Shown piece by piece: positions 25,681-41,975 of a DNA stretch of 64,000 bases. Where the stretch lies: positions 3,371,784-3,435,783 of the forward strand of contig CP136066.1 of assembly GCA_032622095.1 (NCBI GenBank), given 5' to 3'. The notes beneath the pieces are model-generated. The model worked only from the letters and a program-made list of their open reading frames with translations. It made no database searches and had not been told where the DNA came from. The position numbers and the translations under genes were made by a program. This DNA comes from Siphonodentalium dalli. Its lineage: Eukaryota > Mollusca > Scaphopoda > Gadilida > Siphonodentaliidae. Each line of letters begins with the position of its first letter. Within the stretch, counting starts at the first letter, position 1.

Positions 25681-28600
25681 TCGTTAGCACTCAATCCGCA
25701 TTATCCGCCAACCCAGTAATATATATCGTTAGCACTCAATCAGCATTATCCGCCAACCCAATAATATATATCGTTATCACTCAATCCGCATTATCCGCCA
25801 ACCCAGTAATATATATCGTTAACACTCAATCCACAGTATCCGCCAACCCAATAATATATATCGTTATCACTCAATCCGCATTATCCGCCAACCCAGTAAT
25901 ATATATCGTTAGCACTCAATCCACAATATCCGCCAACCCAATAATATATATCGTTAGCACTCAATCCCCAGTATCCGCCAGCCCAGTAATATATATCGTT
26001 AGCACTCAATCCGCATTATCCGCCAACCCAGTAATATATATCGTTAGCACTCAATCCACAGTATCCGCCAACCCAATAATATATATCGTTAGCACTCAAT
26101 CCACAGTATCCGCCAACCCAGTAATATATATCGTTAGCACTCAATCCACAGTATCCGCCAACCCAGTAATATATATCGTTAGCACTCAATCCACAGTATC
26201 CGCCAACCCAATAATATATATCGTTAACACTCAATCCACAGTATCCGCCAACCCAGTAATATATATCGTTAGCACTCAATCCACAGTATCCGCCAACACA
26301 ATAATATATATCGTTAGCACTCAATCCGCAGTATCCGCCAACCTAATAATATATATCGTTAGCACTCAATCCACAGTATCCGCCAGCCCAGTAATATATA
26401 TCGTTAGCACTCAATCCGCAGTATCCGCCAACCCAGTAATATATATCGTTAGCACTCAATCCACAGTATCCGCCAACCCAATAATATATATCGTTAGCAC
26501 TCAATCAGCATTATCCACCAACCCAGTAATATATATCGTTAGCACTCAATCCACATTATCCGCCAACCCAATAATATATATCGTTAGCACTCAATCCGCA
26601 GTATCCACCAACCCAATAATATATATCGTTAGCACTCAATCCGCAGTATCCGCCAACCCAATAATATATATCGTTAACACTCAATCCGCAGTATCCGCCA
26701 GCCCAATAATATATATCGTTAACACTCAATCCACAGTATCCGCCAACCCAGTAATATATATCGTTAGCACTCAATACGCATTATCCGCCAACCCAATAAT
26801 ATATATCGTTAGCACTCAATACACAGTATCCGCCAGCCCAATAATATATATCGTTAGCACTCAATACACAGTATCCGCCAACACAGTAATATATATCGTT
26901 AGCACTCAATACGCAGTATCCGCCAACCCAGTAATATATATCGTTAACACTCAATACGCAGTATCCGCCAACCCAGTAATATATATCGTTAACACTCAAT
27001 CAGCATTATCCACCAACCCAGTAATATATATCGTTAGCACTCAATCCCCAGTATCCGCCAACCCAATAATATATATCGTTAACACTCAATCCGCAGTATC
27101 CGCCAACCCAGTAATATATATCGTTAACACTCAATCAGCATTATCCACCAACCCAGTAATATATATCGTTAGCACTCAATCCCCAGTATCCGCCAACCCA
27201 ATAATATATATCGTTAGCACTCAATCCACAGTATCCGCCAACCCAGTAATATATATCGTTAGCACTCAATCCACAGTATCCGCCAACCCAGTAATATATA
27301 TCGTTAGCACTCAATACGCAGTATCCGCCAACCCAGTAATATATATCGTTAGCACTCAATCCACAGTATCCGCCAACCCAATAATATATATCGTTAGCAC
27401 TCAATACGCAGTATCCGCCAACCCAATAATATATATCGTTAGCACTCAATCCACAGTATCCGCCAACCCAGTAATATATATCGTTAGCACTCAATACGCA
27501 GTATCCGCCAACCCAGTAATATATATCGTTAGCACTCAATCCGCATTATCCGCCAACCCAATAATATATATCGTTAGCACTCAATCCACATTATCCGCCA
27601 ACCCAGTAATATATATCGTTAGCACTCAATACACAGTATCCGCCAACCCAGTAATATATATCGTTAGCACTCAATACACAGTATCCGCCAACCCAGTAAT
27701 ATATATCGTTAGCACTCAATACACAGTATCCGCCAACCCAATAATATATATCGTTAACACTCAATCCACAGTATCCGCCAACCCAGTAATATATATCGTT
27801 AGCACTCAATCCACAGTATCCGCCAACCCAATAATATATATCGTTAGCACTCAATCCGCAGTATCCGCCAACCCAGTAATATATATCGTTAGCACTCAAT
27901 CCACAGTATCCGCCAACCCAGTAATATATATCGTTAGCACTCAATACGCAGTATCCGCCAACCCAGTAATATATATCGTTAGCACTCAATCCGCAGTATC
28001 CGCCAACCCAGTAATATATATCGTTAGCACTCAATACGCAGTATCCGCCAACACAGTAATATATATCGTTAGCACTCAATCCACAGTATCCGCCAACCCA
28101 GTAATATATATCGTTATCACTCAATCCACATTATCCGCCAACCCAATAATATATATCGTTAGCACTCAATCAGCAGTATCCGCCAACCCAATAATATATA
28201 TCGTTAGCACTCAATCCACAGTATCCGCCAACCCAGTAATATATATCGTTAGCACTCAATCCACAGTATCCGCCAACCCAGTAATATATATCGTTAGCAC
28301 TCAATCCACAGTATCCGCCAACCCAGTAATATATATCGTTAGCACTCAATCCGCAGTATCCGCCAACACAGTAATATATATCGTTAGCACTCAATCCACA
28401 GTATCCGCCAACCCAGTAATATATATCGTTAGCACTCAATACACAGTATCCGCCAACCCAATAATATATATCGTTAACACTCAATCCACAGTATCCGCCA
28501 ACCCAGTAATATATATCGTTAACACTCAATACGCATTATCCGCCAACCCAGTAATATATATCGTTAGCACTCAATACACAGTATCCGCCAACCCAGTAAT

Positions 28601-30060
28601 ATATATCGTTAACACTCAATACACAGTATCCGCCAACCCAATAATATATATCGTTAGCACTCAATACACAGTATCCGCCAACCCAGTAATATATATCGTT
28701 AACACTCAATCCGCAGTATCCGCCAACCCAATAATATATATCGTTAGCACTCAATACACAGTATCCGCCAACCCAGTAATATATATCGTTAACACTCAAT
28801 CCGCATTATCCGCCAACCCAATAATATATATCGTTAGCACTCAATCCACAGTATCCGCCAACCCAATAATATATATCGTTAGCACTCAATCCGCAGTATC
28901 CGCCAACCCAATAATATATATCGTTAACACTCAATCCGCAGTATCCGCCAACCCAATAATATATATCGTTAGCACTCAATACGCAGTATCCGCCAACCCA
29001 ATAATATATATCGTTAACACTCAATCCACAGTATCCGCCAACCCAATAATATATATCGTTAGCACTCAATACGCAGTATCCGCCAACCCAATAATATATA
29101 TCGTTAGCACTCAATCCGCAGTATCCGCCAACCCAATAATATATATCGTTAACACTCAATCCGCAGTATCCGCCAACCCAATAATATATATCGTTAGCAC
29201 TCAATACGCAGTATCCGCCAACCCAATAATATATATCGTTAGCACTCAATCCACAGTATCCGCCAACCCAATAATATATATCGTTAGCACTCAATACGCA
29301 TTATCCGCCAACCCAGTAATATATATCGTTAGCACTCAATACGCAGTATCCGCCAACCCAATAATATATATCGTTAGCACTCAATACGCAGTATCCGCCA
29401 ACCCAATAATATATATCGTTAGCACTCAATACGCAGTATCCGCCAACCCAATAATATATATCGTTAGCACTCAATCAGCATTATCCGCCAACCCAGTAAT
29501 ATATATCGTTAGCACTCAATACGCAGTATCCGCCAACCCAGTAATATATATCGTTAGCACTCAATCCACAGTATCCGCCAACCCAGTAATATATATCGTT
29601 AACACTCAATACGCAGTATCCGCCAACCCAATAATATATATCGTTAACACTCAATCAGCATTATCCGCCAACCCAGTAATATATATCGTTAGCACTCAAT
29701 ACACAGTATCCGCCAACCCAATAATATATATCGTTAGCACTCAATCCGCAGTATCCGCCAACCCAGTAATATATATCGTTAGCACTCAATCCACAGTATC
29801 CGCCAACCCAATAATATATATCGTTAGCACTCAATACGCATTATCCGCCAACCCAATAATATATATCGTTAGCACTCAATCCACAGTATCCGCCAGCCCA
29901 GTAATATATATCGTTAGCACTCAATCCACAGTATCCGCCAACCCAATAATATATATCGTTAACACTCAATCAGCATTATCCGCCAACCCAATAATATATA
30001 TCGTTAGCACTCAATCCACAGTATCCGCCAACCCAGTAATATATATCGTTAACACTCAAT

Positions 30061-30465
30061 CCACAGTATCCGCCAACCCAATAATATATATCGTTAGCAC
30101 TCAATCCGCATTATCCGCCAACCCAATAATATATATCGTTAGCACTCAATACGCAGTATCCACCAGCCCAATAATATATATCGTTAACACTCAATCCACA
30201 GTATCCGCCAACCCAATAATATATATCGTTAGCACTCAATCCGCATTATCCGCCAACCCAATAATATATATCGTTAGCACTCAATACGCAGTATCCACCA
30301 GCCCAATAATATATATCGTTAACACTCAATCCACAGTATCCGCCAACCCAATAATATATATCGTTAGCACTCAATCCGCATTATCCGCCAACCCAATAAT
30401 ATATATCGTTAGCACTCAATACGCAGTATCCACCAGCCCAATAATATATATCGTTAACACTCAAT
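30061..30465. repeat. 3-unit (135-bp) higher-order repeat, three identical copies
   Basis: The copies are 30061-30195, 30196-30330 and 30331-30465. Each consists of a ccacagtat unit, a gcattat unit and an acgcagtatccaccagc unit. A related block recurs at about 30691, seven units after 30376. Confidence 0.85.
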
Positions 30466-31020
30466 CCGCAGTATCCGCCAACCCAGTAATATATATCGTT
30501 AGCACTCAATCCGCAGTATCCGCCAGCCCAATAATATATATCGTTAGCACTCAATCCGCAGTATCCGCCAGCCCAATAATATATATCGTTAGCACTCAAT
30601 CCACAGTATCCGCCAACCCAATAATATATATCGTTAACACTCAATCCACAGTATCCGCCAACCCAATAATATATATCGTTAGCACTCAATCCGCATTATC
30701 CGCCAACCCAATAATATATATCGTTAGCACTCAATACGCAGTATCCACCAGCCCAATAATATATATCGTTAACACTCAATCCGCAGTATCCGCCAACCCA
30801 GTAATATATATCGTTAGCACTCAATCCGCAGTATCCGCCAGCCCAATAATATATATCGTTAGCACTCAATCCACAGTATCCGCCAACCCAATAATATATA
30901 TCGTTAGCACTCAATCCGCAGTATCCGCCAACCCAGTAATATATATCGTTAACACTCAATCCGCAGTATCCGCCAACCCAGTAATATATATCGTTAACAC
31001 TCAATCCCCAGTATCCGCCA

Positions 31021-31710
31021 ACCCAGTAATATATATCGTTAGCACTCAATCCACAGTATCCGCCAACCCAATAATATATATCGTTAACACTCAATACACA
31101 GTATCCGCCAACCCAATAATATATATCGTTAACACTCAATCAGCAGTATCCGCCAACCCAGTAATATATATCGTTAGCACTCAATCCACAGTATCCGCCA
31201 ACCCAATAATATATATCGTTAACACTCAATCCGCAGTATCCGCCAACCCAATAATATATATCGTTAACACTCAATCCGCAGTATCCGCCAACCCAGTAAT
31301 ATATATCGTTAGCACTCAATCCGCAGTATCCGCCAACCCAGTAATATATATCGTTAGCACTCAATCCACAGTATCCGCCAACCCAATAATATATATCGTT
31401 AACACTCAATACACAGTATCCGCCAACCCAATAATATATATCGTTAACACTCAATCAGCAGTATCCGCCAACCCAGTAATATATATCGTTAGCACTCAAT
31501 CCACAGTATCCGCCAACCCAATAATATATATCGTTAACACTCAATCCGCAGTATCCGCCAACCCAATAATATATATCGTTAACACTCAATCCGCAGTATC
31601 CGCCAACCCAGTAATATATATCGTTAGCACTCAATCCGCAGTATCCGCCAACCCAGTAATATATATCGTTAGCACTCAATCCACAGTATCCGCCAACCCA
31701 ATAATATATA
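31021..31710. repeat. Tandem duplication of a 7-unit (315-bp) block
   Basis: 31021-31395 matches 31336-31710, including the rare cagcag unit at 31141 and 31456. Identity ends where gttatcac replaces gttaacac at about 31711. Confidence 0.8.
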
Positions 31711-32270
31711 TCGTTATCACTCAATCCGCAGTATCCGCCAGCCCAATAATATATATCGTTATCACTCAATCCGCAGTATCCGCCAACCCAGTAATATATA
31801 TCGTTAGCACTCAATCCACAGTATCCGCCAGCCCAGTAATATATATCGTTAGCACTCAATCCACATTATCCGCCAACCTAATAATATATATCGTTAGCAC
31901 TCAATCCGCAGTATCCGCCAACCCAGTAATATATATCGTTAGCACTCAATACACAGTATCCGCCAACCCAGTAATATATATCGTTAGCACTCAATACGCA
32001 GTATCCGCCAACCCAGTAATATATATCGTTAGCACTCAATACACAGTATCCGCCAACCCAGTAATATATATCGTTAGCACTCAATACACAGTATCCGCCA
32101 ACCCAATAATATATATCGTTAACACTCAATCCGCAGTATCCGCCAACCCAATAATATATATCGTTAGCACTCAATACGCAGTATCCGCCAACCCAGTAAT
32201 ATATATCGTTAGCACTCAATCCGCATTATCCGCCAACCCAATAATATATATCGTTAACACTCAATCCGCA

Positions 32271-35200
32271 TTATCCGCCAACCCAGTAATATATATCGTT
32301 AACACTCAATCCGCAGCATCCACCAGCCCAGTAATATATATCGTTAGCACTCAATCCACAGTATCCGCCAGCCCAATAATATATATCGTTAGCACTCAAT
32401 ACGCAGTATCCGCCAACCCAATAATATATATCGTTAGCACTCAATCCGCAGTATCCGCCAACCCAATAATATATATCGTTAGCACTCAATCCGCAGTATC
32501 CGCCAACCCAGTAATATATATCGTTAGCACTCAATCCACAGTATCCGCCAACCCAGTAATATATATCGTTAACACTCAATCCGCAGTATCCGCCAGCCCA
32601 ATAATATATATCGTTAGCACTCAATCCGCAGTATCCGCCAACCCAGTAATATATATCGTTAACACTCAATCCGCAGTATCCGCCAACCCAATAATATATA
32701 TCGTTAGCACTCAATCCACAGTATCCGCCAACCCAGTAATATATATCGTTAGCACTCAATCCACAGTATCCGCCAACCCAGTAATATATATCGTTAACAC
32801 TCAATCCGCAGTATCCGCCAGCCCAATAATATATATCGTTAGCACTCAATCCGCAGTATCCGCCAACCCAGTAATATATATCGTTAACACTCAATCCGCA
32901 GTATCCGCCAACCCAATAATATATATCGTTAGCACTCAATCCACAGTATCCGCCAACCCAGTAATATATATCGTTAGCACTCAATCCGCAGTATCCGCCA
33001 ACCCAGTAATATATATCGTTAGCACTCAATCCGCAGTATCCGCCAGCCCAATAATATATATCGTTAGCACTCAATCCGCAGTATCCACCAGCCCAGTAAT
33101 ATATATCGTTAGCACTCAATCCACAGTATCCGCCAGCCCAATAATATATATCGTTAACACTCAATCCACAGTATCCGCCAGCCCAGTAATATATATCGTT
33201 AACACTCAATCCGCAGTATCCGCCAAACCAATAATATATATCGTTAACACTCAATCCGCAGTATCCGCCAACCCAATAATATATATCGTTAGCACTCAAT
33301 CCGCATTATCCGCCAGCCCAGTAATATATATCGTTAGCACTCAATACGCAGTATCCGCCAACCCAATAATATATATCGTTAACACTCAATCCGCAGTATC
33401 CGCCAGCCCAGTAATATATATCGTTAACACTCAATCCGCAGTATCCACCAGCCCAATAATATATATCGTTAGCACTCAATCCGCAGTATCCGCCAACCCA
33501 GTAATATATATCGTTAACACTCAATCCACAGTATCCGCCAACCCAATAATATATATCGTTAACACTCCATACGCAGTATCCACCAGCCCAATAATATATA
33601 TCGTTAACACTCAATACGCAGTATCCACCAGCCCAATAATATATATCGTTAACACTCCATCCACAGTATCCACCAACCCAATAATATATATCGTTAGCAC
33701 TCAATCCGCAGTATCCGCCAACCCAGTAATATATATCGTTAACACTCAATACGCAGTATCCGCCAGCCCAATAATATATATCGTTAACACTCAATCCGCA
33801 GTATCCGCCAACCCAGTAATATATATCGTTAGCACTCAATCCGCAGTATCCGCCAACCCAGTAATATATATCGTTAGCACTCAATACGCAGTATCCGCCA
33901 ACCCAATAATATATATCGTTAACACTCAATCCGCAGTATCCGCCAACCCAGTAATATATATCGTTAGCACTCAATCCGCAGTATCCGCCAACCCAATAAT
34001 ATATATCGTTAGCACTCAATCTGCATTATCCGCCAGCCCAATAATATATATCGTTAGCACTCAATACGCAGTATCCACCAGCCCAGTAATATATATCGTT
34101 AGCACTCAATCCGCAGTATCCGCCAGCCCAGTAATATATATCGTTAGCACTCAATACGCAGTATCCGCCAGCCCAGTAATATATATCGTTAGCACTCAAT
34201 CCACAGTATCCACCAACCCAGTAATATATATCGTTAGCACTCAATACGCAGTATCCGCCAACCCAGTAATATATATCGTTAACACTCAATCCACAGTATC
34301 CGCCAACCCAGTAATATATATCGTTAGCACTCAATCCACAGTATCCGCCAACCCAATAATATATATCGTTAACACTCAATACGCAGTATCCGCCAACCCA
34401 ATAATATATATCGTTAGCACTCAATCCACAGTATCCGCCAGCCCAGTAATATATATCGTTAACACTCAATCCGCAGTATCCGCCAACCCAGTAATATATA
34501 TCGTTAGCACTCAATACGCAGTATCCGCCAACCCAATAATATATATCGTTAACACTCAATCCACAGTATCCGCCAACCCAATAATATATATCGTTAACAC
34601 TCAATCCACAGTATCCGCCAACCTAATAATATATATCGTTAACACTCAATCTGCATTATCCGCCAACCCAATAATATATATCGTTAACACTCAATCCGCA
34701 GTATCCGCCAACCCAATAATATATATCGTTAACACTCAATCCACAGTATCCGCCAACCTAATAATATATATCGTTAACACTCAATCTGCATTATCCGCCA
34801 ACCCAGTAATATATATCGTTAACACTCAATCCACAGTATCCACCAGCCCAGTAATATATATCGTTAACACTCAATCCGCAGTATCCGCCAACCCAATAAT
34901 ATATATTGTTAGCACTCAATACGCAGTATCCGCCAACCCAATAATATATATCGTTAGCACTCAATCCACAGTATCCGCCAGCCCAGTAATATATATCGTT
35001 AGCACTCAATCCACAGTATCCGCCAGCCCAATAATATATATCGTTAGCACTCAATCCGCAGTATCCACCAGCCCAGTAATATATATCGTTAACACTCAAT
35101 CCACAGTATCCGCCAGCCCAGTAATATATATCGTTAGCACTCAATCCACAGTATCCGCCAGCCCAGTAATATATATCGTTAACACTCAATCCACGGTATC

Positions 35201-37576
35201 CGCCAGCCCAGTAATATATATCGTTAACACTCAATACGCAGTATCCGCCAACCCAATAATATATATCGTTAGCACTCAATCCACAGTATCCGCCAGCCCA
35301 GTAATATATATCGTTAGCACTCAATCCACAGTATCCGCCAGCCCAATAATATATATCGTTAGCACTCAATCCGCAGTATCCACCAGCCCAGTAATATATA
35401 TCGTTAACACTCAATCCACAGTATCCGCCAGCCCAGTAATATATATCGTTAGCACTCAATCCACAGTATCCGCCAGCCCAGTAATATATATCGTTAACAC
35501 TCAATCCACAGTATCCGCCAGCCCAATAATATATATCGTTAGCACTCAATCCGCAGTATCCGCCAACCCAATAATATATATCGTTAGCACTCAATCCGCA
35601 GTATCCACCAGCCCAGTAATATCGTTAACACTCAATCCACAGTATCCGCCAGCCCAGTAATATATATCGTTAGCACTCAATCCACAGTATCCGCCAGCCC
35701 AGTAATATATATCGTTAACACTCAATCCACAGTATCCGCCAGCCCAATAATATATATCGTTAGCACTCAATCCGCAGTATCCGCCAGCCCAATAATATAT
35801 ATCGTTAACACTCAATACGCAGTATCCGCCTACCCAGTAATATATATCGTTAGCACTCAATCCGCAGTATCCACCAGCCCAATAATATATATCGTTAGCA
35901 CTCAATCCGCAGTATCCACCAGCCCAGTAATATATATCGTTAACACTCAATCCACAGTATCCGCCAGCCCAGTAATATATATCGTTAGCACTCAATCCAC
36001 AGTATCCGCCAGCCCAGTAATATATATCGTTAACACTCAATCCACAGTATCCGCCAGCCCAGTAATATATATCGTTAACACTCAATACGCAGTATCCGCC
36101 AACCCAGTAATATATATCGTTAACACTCAATCCACAGTATCCGCCAACCCAGTAATATATATCGTTAACACTCAATCCACAGTATCCGCCAGCCCAGTAA
36201 TATATATCGTTAACACTCAATCCACAGTATCCACCAGCCCAGTAATATATATCGTTAACACTCAATCCACAGTATCCGCCAGCCCAGTAATATATATCGT
36301 TAGCACTCAATCCACAGTATCCGCCAGCCCAGTAATATATATCGTTAACACTCAATCCACAGTATCCGCCAGCCCAGTAATATATATCGTTAACACTCAA
36401 TACGCAGTATCCGCCAACCCAGTAATATATATCGTTAGCACTCAATCCACAGTATCCGCCAACCCAGTAATATATATCGTTAGCACTCAATACGCAGTAT
36501 CCGCCAACCCAATAATATATATCGTTAGCACTCAATCCACAGTATCCGCCAACCCAGTAATATATATCGTTAGCACTCAATCCGCAGTATCCACCAACCC
36601 AGTAATATATATCGTTAACACTCAATACGCAGTATCCGCCAACCCAGTAATATATATCGTTAGCACTCAATACGCAGTATCCGCCAACCCAATAATATAT
36701 ATCGTTAACACTCAATCCGCAGTATCCGCCAACCCAGTAATATATATCGTTAACACTCAATACGCAGTATCCGCCAACCCAATAATATATATCGTTAACA
36801 CTCAATCCGCAGTATCCGCCAACCCAGTAATATATATCGTTAGCACTCAATCCGCAGTATCCACCAACCCAGTAATATATATCGTTAGCACTCAATCCGC
36901 AGTATCCGCCATCCCAGTAATATATATCGTTAGCACTCAATCCGCAGTATCCACCAGCCCAGTAATATATATCGTTAGCACTCAATCCACAGTATCCGCC
37001 AGCCCAGTAATATATATCGTTAGCACTCAATCCACAGTATCCGCCAGCCCAGTAATATATATCGTTAGCACTCAATCCGCAGTATCCGCCAACCCAATAA
37101 TATATATCGTTAACACTCAATACGCAGTATCCGCCAACCCAGTAATATATATCGTTAGCACTCAATCCGCAGTATCCGCCAACCCAGTAATATATATCGT
37201 TAACACTCAATACGCAGTATCCGCCAACCCAGTAATATATATCGTTAGCACTCAATCCGCAGTATCCGCCAACCCAGTAATATATATCGTTAGCACTCAA
37301 TACGCAGTATCCGCCGGCCCAATAATATATATCGTTAGCACTCAATCCGCAGTATCCGCCAACCCAATAATATATATCGTTAACACTCAATACGCAGTAT
37401 CCGCCAACCCAATAATATATATCGTTAGCACTCAATCCACAGTATCCGCCAGCCCAGTAATATATATCGTTAGCACTCAATCCGCAGTATCCGCCAACCC
37501 AGTAATATATATCGTTAGCACTCAATCCACAGTATCCGCCAACCCAATAATATATATCGTTAGCACTCAATCCGCA
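32271..37576. repeat. Array domain rich in cagccc units and poor in cattat units
   Basis: Across about 118 units I found cattat only near 33304, 34024, 34653 and 34793 before it reappears near 37577; cagccc (position 7 = g) is unusually common. Its sharpest part, 35591-37570, has none in 44 consecutive units, which is why the minus-strand frame stays open there for 659 codons. Elsewhere, for example 40261-42700, nearly half the units carry cattat. A 7-unit block (34951-35265) is repeated almost identically at 35266-35580. This looks like a locally homogenised subfamily. Confidence 0.75.
35611..35630. repeat. Unit with 4-bp deletion in the TA core
   Basis: The core reads taatatcgtt instead of taatatatatcgtt, moving the unit phase from 10 to 6 (mod 45). 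TA-dinucleotide slippage is the obvious mechanism. The same change is found at three other sites. Confidence 0.9.
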
Positions 37577-40500
37577 TTATCCGCCAACCCAATAATATAT
37601 ATCGTTAGCACTCAATCCGCAGTATCCACCAACCCAATAATATATATCGTTAGCACTCAATCCGCAGTATCCGCCAACCCAATAATATATATCGTTAGCA
37701 CTCAATACACAGTATCCGCCAACCCTATAATATATATCGTTAGCACACAATCCGCAGTATCCGCCAACCCAGTAATATATATAGTTAGCACTCAATACAC
37801 AGTATCCGCCAACCCAATAATATATATCGTTAGCACTCAATCCGCATTATCCGCCAACCCAGTAATATATATCGTTAGCACTCAATCCGCATTATCCGCC
37901 AACCCAATAATATATATCGTTAGCACTCAATCAACAGTATCCGCCAACCCAATAATATATATCGTTAGCACTCAATACACAGTATCCGCCAACCCAGTAA
38001 TATATATCGTTAGCACTCAATACGCAGTATCCGCCAACCCAGTAATATATATCGTTAGCACTCAATCCGCATTATCCGCCAACCCAATAATATATATCGT
38101 TAGCACTCAATCCGCATTATCCGCCAACCCAATAATATATATCGTTAGCACTCAATCAACAGTATCCGCCAACCCAATAATATATATCGTTAGCACTCAA
38201 TACGCAGTATCCGCCAACCCAATAATATATATCGTTAACACTCAATACACAGTATCCGCCAACCCAGTAATATATATCGTTAGCACTCAATCCGCAGTAT
38301 CCGCCAACCCAGTAATATATATCGTTAGCACTCAATCCGCAGTATCCGCCAACCCAGTAATATATATCGTTAGCACTCAATCCGCATTATCCGCCAACCC
38401 AGTAATATATATCGTTAGCACTCAATCCACAGTATCCACCAACCCAGTAATATATATCGTTAGCACTCAATACGTATTATCCGCCAACCCAGTAATATAT
38501 ATCGTTAGCACTCAATCCACAGTATCCGCCAACCCAATAATATATATCGTTAGCACTCAATACGCATTATCCGCCAACCCAGTAATATATATCGTTAGCA
38601 CTCAATCCGCATTATCCGCCAACCCAATAATATATATCGTTAACACTCAATCCACAGTATCCACCAGCCCAATAATATATATCGTTAGCACTCAATCCAC
38701 AGTATCCGCCAACCCAGTAATATATATCGTTAACACTCAATCCGCAGTATCCGCCGGCCCAATAATATATATCGTTAGCACTCAATCCGCAGTATCCGCC
38801 AACCCAATAATATATATCGTTAGCACTCAATCCGCAGTATCCGCCAACCCAGTAATATATATCGTTAGCACTCAATCCGCAGTATCCGCCAACCCAATAA
38901 TATATATCGTTAACACTCAATCCGCATTATCCACCAACCCAGTAATATATATCGTTAACACTCAATCCGCAGTATCCGCCAACCCAGTAATATATATCGT
39001 TAGCACTCAATCCGCAGTATCCGCCAACCCAATAATATATATCGTTAGCACTCAATCCGCATTATCCACCAACCCAGTAATATATATCGTTAGCACTCAA
39101 TCCACAGTATCCGCCAACCCAGTAATATATATCGTTAACACTCAATCCACAGTATCCGCCAACCTAATAATATATATCGTTAGCACTCAATCCGCAGTAT
39201 CCGCCAACTCAATAATATATATCGTTAGCACTCAATCCCCAGTATCCGCCAACCCAGTAATATATATCGTTAGCACTCAATCCGCAGTATCCGCCAACCC
39301 AGTAATATATATCGTTAGCACTCAATCCCCAGTATCCACCAGCCCAATAATATATATCGTTAACACTCAATCCGCAGTATCCGCCAACCCAATAATATAT
39401 ATCGTTAGCACTCAATACGCATTATCCGCCAACCCAATAATATATATCGTTAGCACTCAATCCCCAGTATCCGCCAACCCAGTAATATATATCGTTAGCA
39501 CTCAATCCACATTATCCGCCAACCCAGTAATATATATCGTTAACACTCAATACGCAGTATCCGCCAACCCAGTAATATATATCGTTAACACTCAATCCAC
39601 AGTATCCGCCAACCCAATAATATATATCGTTAACACTCAATACGCAGTATCCGACAACCCAGTAATATATATCGTTAACACTCAATCCACAGTATCCGCC
39701 AACCCAGTAATATATATCGTTAGCACTCAATCCACATTATCCGCCAACCCAGTAATATATATCGTTAACACTCAATCCACATTATCCGCCAACCCAATAA
39801 TATATATCGTTAGCACTCAATCCCCAGTATCCGCCAGCCCAGTAATATATATCGTTAGCACTCAATCCACAGTATCCGCCAACCCAGTAATATATATCGT
39901 TAGCACTCAATCCACATTATCCGCCAACCCAGTAATATATATCGTTAGCACTCAATCCGCATTATCCGCCAACCCAGTAATATATATCGTTAGCACTCAA
40001 TACACAGTATCCGCCAACCCAATAATATATATCGTTAACACTCAATACGCAGTATCCGCCAACCCAGTAATATATATCGTTAACACTCAATCCACAGTAT
40101 CCGCCAACCCAGTAATATATATCGTTAGCACTCAATCCGCAGTATCCGCCAACCCAGTAATATATATCGTTAGCACTCAATCCACAGTATCCGCCAACCC
40201 AATAATATATATCGTTAGCACTCAATCCGCAGTATCCGCCAACCCAATAATATATATCGTTAGCACTCAATCCGCATTATCCGCCAACCCAATAATATAT
40301 ATCGTTAGCACTCAATACGCAGTATCCGCCAACCCAGTAATATATATCGTTAGCACTCAATACACAGTATCCGCCAACCCAATAATATATATCGTTAGCA
40401 CTCAATACGCATTATCCGCCAACCCAGTAATATATATCGTTAGCACTCAATCCGCAGTATCCGCCAACCCAGTAATATATATCGTTAGCACTCAATCCCC

Positions 40501-41975
40501 AGTATCCGCCAACCCAGTAATATATATCGTTAGCACTCAATCCACAGTATCCGCCAGCCCAGTAATATATATCGTTAGCACTCAATACGCATTATCCACC
40601 AGCCCAATAATATATATCGTTAGCACTCAATACACAGTATCCGCCAACCCAGTAATATATATCGTTAGCACTCAATCCGCATTATCCGCCAACCCAATAA
40701 TATATATCGTTAACACTCAATCCGCATTATCCGCCAACCCAGTAATATATATCGTTAGCACTCAATACACAGTATCCGCCAACCCAATAATATATATCGT
40801 TAGCACTCAATACGCATTATCCGCCAACCCAATAATATATATCGTTAGCACTCAATACGCAGTATCCGCCAACCCAATAATATATATCGTTAGCACTCAA
40901 TACACAGTATCCGCCAACCCAGTAATATATATCGTTAACACTCAATCCGCAGTATCCGCCAACCCAATAATATATATCGTTAGCACTCAATACGCATTAT
41001 CCGCCAACCCAGTAATATATATCGTTAACACTCAATCCACAGTATCCGCCAACCCAATAATATATATCGTTAACACTCAATCCACATTATCCGCCAACCC
41101 AATAATATATATCGTTAACACTCAATCCACAGTATCCGCCAACCCAATAATATATATCGTTAGCACTCAATCCACAGTATCCGCCAACCCAGTAATATAT
41201 ATCGTTAGCACTCAATCCGCAGTATCCGCCAACCCAGTAATATATATCGTTAACACTCAATCCGCATTATCCGCCAACCCAATAATATATATCGTTAGCA
41301 CTCAATACGCAGTATCCGCCAACCCAATAATATATATCGTTAGCACTCAATCCGCATTATCCGCCAACCCAATAATATATATCGTTAACACTCAATACGC
41401 ATTATCCGCCAACCCAGTAATATATATCGTTAACACTCAATCCACAGTATCCGCCAACCCAGTAATATATATCGTTAACACTCAATCCACAGTATCCGCC
41501 AACCCAATAATATATATCGTTAGCACTCAATCCACAGTATCCGCCAACCCAATAATATATATCGTTAGCACTCAATACGCAGTATCCGCCAACCCAATAA
41601 TATATATCGTTAACACTCAATCCGCAGTATCCGCCAACCCAATAATATATATCGTTAACACTCAATCCACATTATCCGCCAACCCAATAATATATATCGT
41701 TAACACTCAATACGCAGTATCCGCCAACCCAGTAATATATATCGTTAGCACTCAATCCGCAGTATCCGCCAACCCAATAATATATATCGTTAGCACTCAA
41801 TACACAGTATCCGCCAACCCAATAATATATATCGTTAGCACTCAATCCACAGTATCCGCCAACCCAATAATATATATCGTTAACACTCAATCCACAGTAT
41901 CCGCCAACCCAATAATATATATCGTTAGCACTCAATCCACAGTATCCGCCAACCCAGTAATATATATCGTTAGCA

